From the NCBI GenBank assembly GCA_030446525.1, contig JAUJNC010000087.1:1-18310 (forward strand): DNA of 18,310 nt, read 5' to 3'. The stretch is from Armatimonadaceae bacterium (GTDB taxonomy: Bacteria; Armatimonadota; Armatimonadia; Armatimonadales; Armatimonadaceae). Below, piece by piece: positions 17,331 to 18,310 of the stretch. Both the position numbers and the translations under genes were made by a program. The notes beneath the pieces are model-generated. The model ran no database searches, was not told where the DNA came from, and worked only from the letters and a program-made list of their open reading frames with translations. Each line of letters begins with the position of its first letter. Within the stretch, counting starts at the first letter, position 1.

Positions 17331-18310
17331 ATGTCTTTCGCATCGCTCGGCCTTCGCGCCGAACTCCTGCGCGCGCTCGCCGACGCAGGCTATACGACGC
17401 CGACCCCCGTCCAGGCCCAGGCCATCCCCGTGATCCTGCAGGGCCGCGACGTCCTGGCGGGCGCGCAAACCGGCACGGGTAAAACGGCGGGCTTCACCCT
17501 GCCGCTCCTGCAGCTCCTCAGCGCCGCCCCCCCGCGTCCGGCTTCGTCCCGCCGCCCGGTGCGCGCCCTGATCGTGACGCCGACGCGGGAACTGGCCGCG
17601 CAGGTGGAAGAAAGCGTGCGCGTTTATGGCAGACACCTGCCGCTGACCTCGGCCGTCGTCTTCGGCGGCGTCAGCATCGGTCCGCAGATCCACGCGCTGG
17701 GGCGGGGCGTGGATATCCTTGTCGCCACGCCGGGGCGTCTGCTCGATCACGTCGGGCAGAGAACGGTCGATCTGAGCCGCGTCGAGATCCTGGTCCTGGA
17801 CGAGGCCGACCGGATGCTCGACATGGGCTTCATCCGCGACATCCGCAAGATCCTCGCCCTGCTGCCCGCCCGGCGCCAGAACCTGCTCTTTTCCGCGACC
17901 TTCTCGGACGAGATCAAGGCGCTGGCCGACGGCCTGCTCAGCGCGCCGACGCGGGTGGAGGTGGCCCGCCGGAACGCCGAAAGCGATCTGGTGACGCAGT
18001 CGGTGTATCTTGCCACGAAGGAGAACAAGCGGGACCTGCTCGTTCATCTGCTGGCCGAAAAGCAGATCCCGCAGGCGCTCGTCTTCACGCGCACCAAGCA
18101 CGGCGCGGACCGGCTCGCCAAACAGCTCCAGCGCGACGGCATCGCCGCCGCGGCGATACACGGCAACCGCAGCCAGCCGCAGCGCACGCGCGCCCTGGCC
18201 GACTTCAAGGCGGGGGCCGTGCGCGTCCTCGTCGCGACCGACATCGCGGCGCGCGGGCTGGACATCGATCAGCTCCCGCACGTCGTCAACTTCGAGCTGC
18301 CCAACGTGCC
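17331..18310 (+). CDS. rhlE: DEAD-box ATP-dependent RNA helicase, RhlE type, 3' end cut by window edge
   Basis: The ATG at 17331 has AGGAG about 12 bases upstream; 326 residues are visible and the frame is open at the window end. Motifs in order: Phe plus Q motif ([17 protein letters not shown]), Walker A AQTGTGKT (45-52), PTRELA, GG, TPGR, DEAD (157-160), SAT in FSATFSDE, the [14 protein letters not shown] segment of the second RecA domain, and [11 protein letters not shown]. It unwinds RNA duplexes using ATP; roles in ribosome assembly, mRNA turnover and cold adaptation are known for the family. The start and motif spacing fit RhlE best, but the C-terminal tail that separates subgroups is not in the window. 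The long leader suggests post-transcriptional control. Confidence 0.93.
   Translation, partial: MSFASLGLRAELLRALADAGYTTPTPVQAQAIPVILQGRDVLAGAQTGTGKTAGFTLPLLQLLSAAPPRPASSRRPVRALIVTPTRELAAQVEESVRVYGRHLPLTSAVVFGGVSIGPQIHALGRGVDILVATPGRLLDHVGQRTVDLSRVEILVLDEADRMLDMGFIRDIRKILALLPARRQNLLFSATFSDEIKALADGLLSAPTRVEVARRNAESDLVTQSVYLATKENKRDLLVHLLAEKQIPQALVFTRTKHGADRLAKQLQRDGIAAAAIHGNRSQPQRTRALADFKAGAVRVLVATDIAARGLDIDQLPHVVNFELPNV

Noticed and set aside
17283..18281. 332-residue minus-strand open frame at the right edge
   Set aside because: Lies opposite the DEAD-box helicase, whose motifs are complete; no domain in the minus frame.

Overview
The window is GC-rich bacterial DNA, most likely from a planctomycete (Planctomycetota) or a close PVC relative. 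The case rests on gene content: a DUF1592/DUF1588/DUF1585 protein followed by a DUF1552 protein, two secreted sulfatases and a GH51 arabinofuranosidase. This is inference from families, since no phylogenetic marker is present.

Layout. (1) 1-2859, plus strand: the 3' part of a DUF1592-type haem-motif protein and a Tat-type DUF1552 protein, closed by a long hairpin. (2) 8888-2933, minus strand: a carbohydrate cluster read as sulfatase, PHP-domain protein, GH51 alpha-L-arabinofuranosidase, sulfatase. A promoter with an overlapping palindrome precedes it, and a near-consensus internal promoter (TTGACA-N18-TACAAT) precedes the GH51 gene. Signal peptides on the sulfatases and none on GH51 suggest desulfation outside the cytoplasm and arabinose release inside it. 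The likely substrate is a sulfated, arabinose-containing glycan. (3) 9061-12180: a possible tiny hydrophobic peptide, a small secreted protein (minus), a DUF4118-PAS-HATPase regulator and a DUF457-like membrane protein (both plus, both frame-broken). (4) 12327-14076: a secreted two-domain protein, a tandem duplication over its stop codon, and a terminator. (5) 17041-14074, minus strand: metallo-beta-lactamase-fold hydrolase, unknown 157-residue protein, Phe/Gly/Pro-rich repeat protein and a VOC enzyme. (6) 17331-end, plus strand: a RhlE-type DEAD-box RNA helicase, divergent from the hydrolase and cut by the window edge.

The oddest overall property is that both sulfatases, the PAS-HATPase gene, the DUF457-like gene and the repeat-protein gene are interrupted by many small indels. 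Family-typical residues nevertheless survive in whichever frame is open, and the neighbouring genes are intact. Either these are very young pseudogenes or the assembly has local indel errors. The sequence alone does not decide.

No tRNA, rRNA, CRISPR array, insertion sequence or prophage was recognised.
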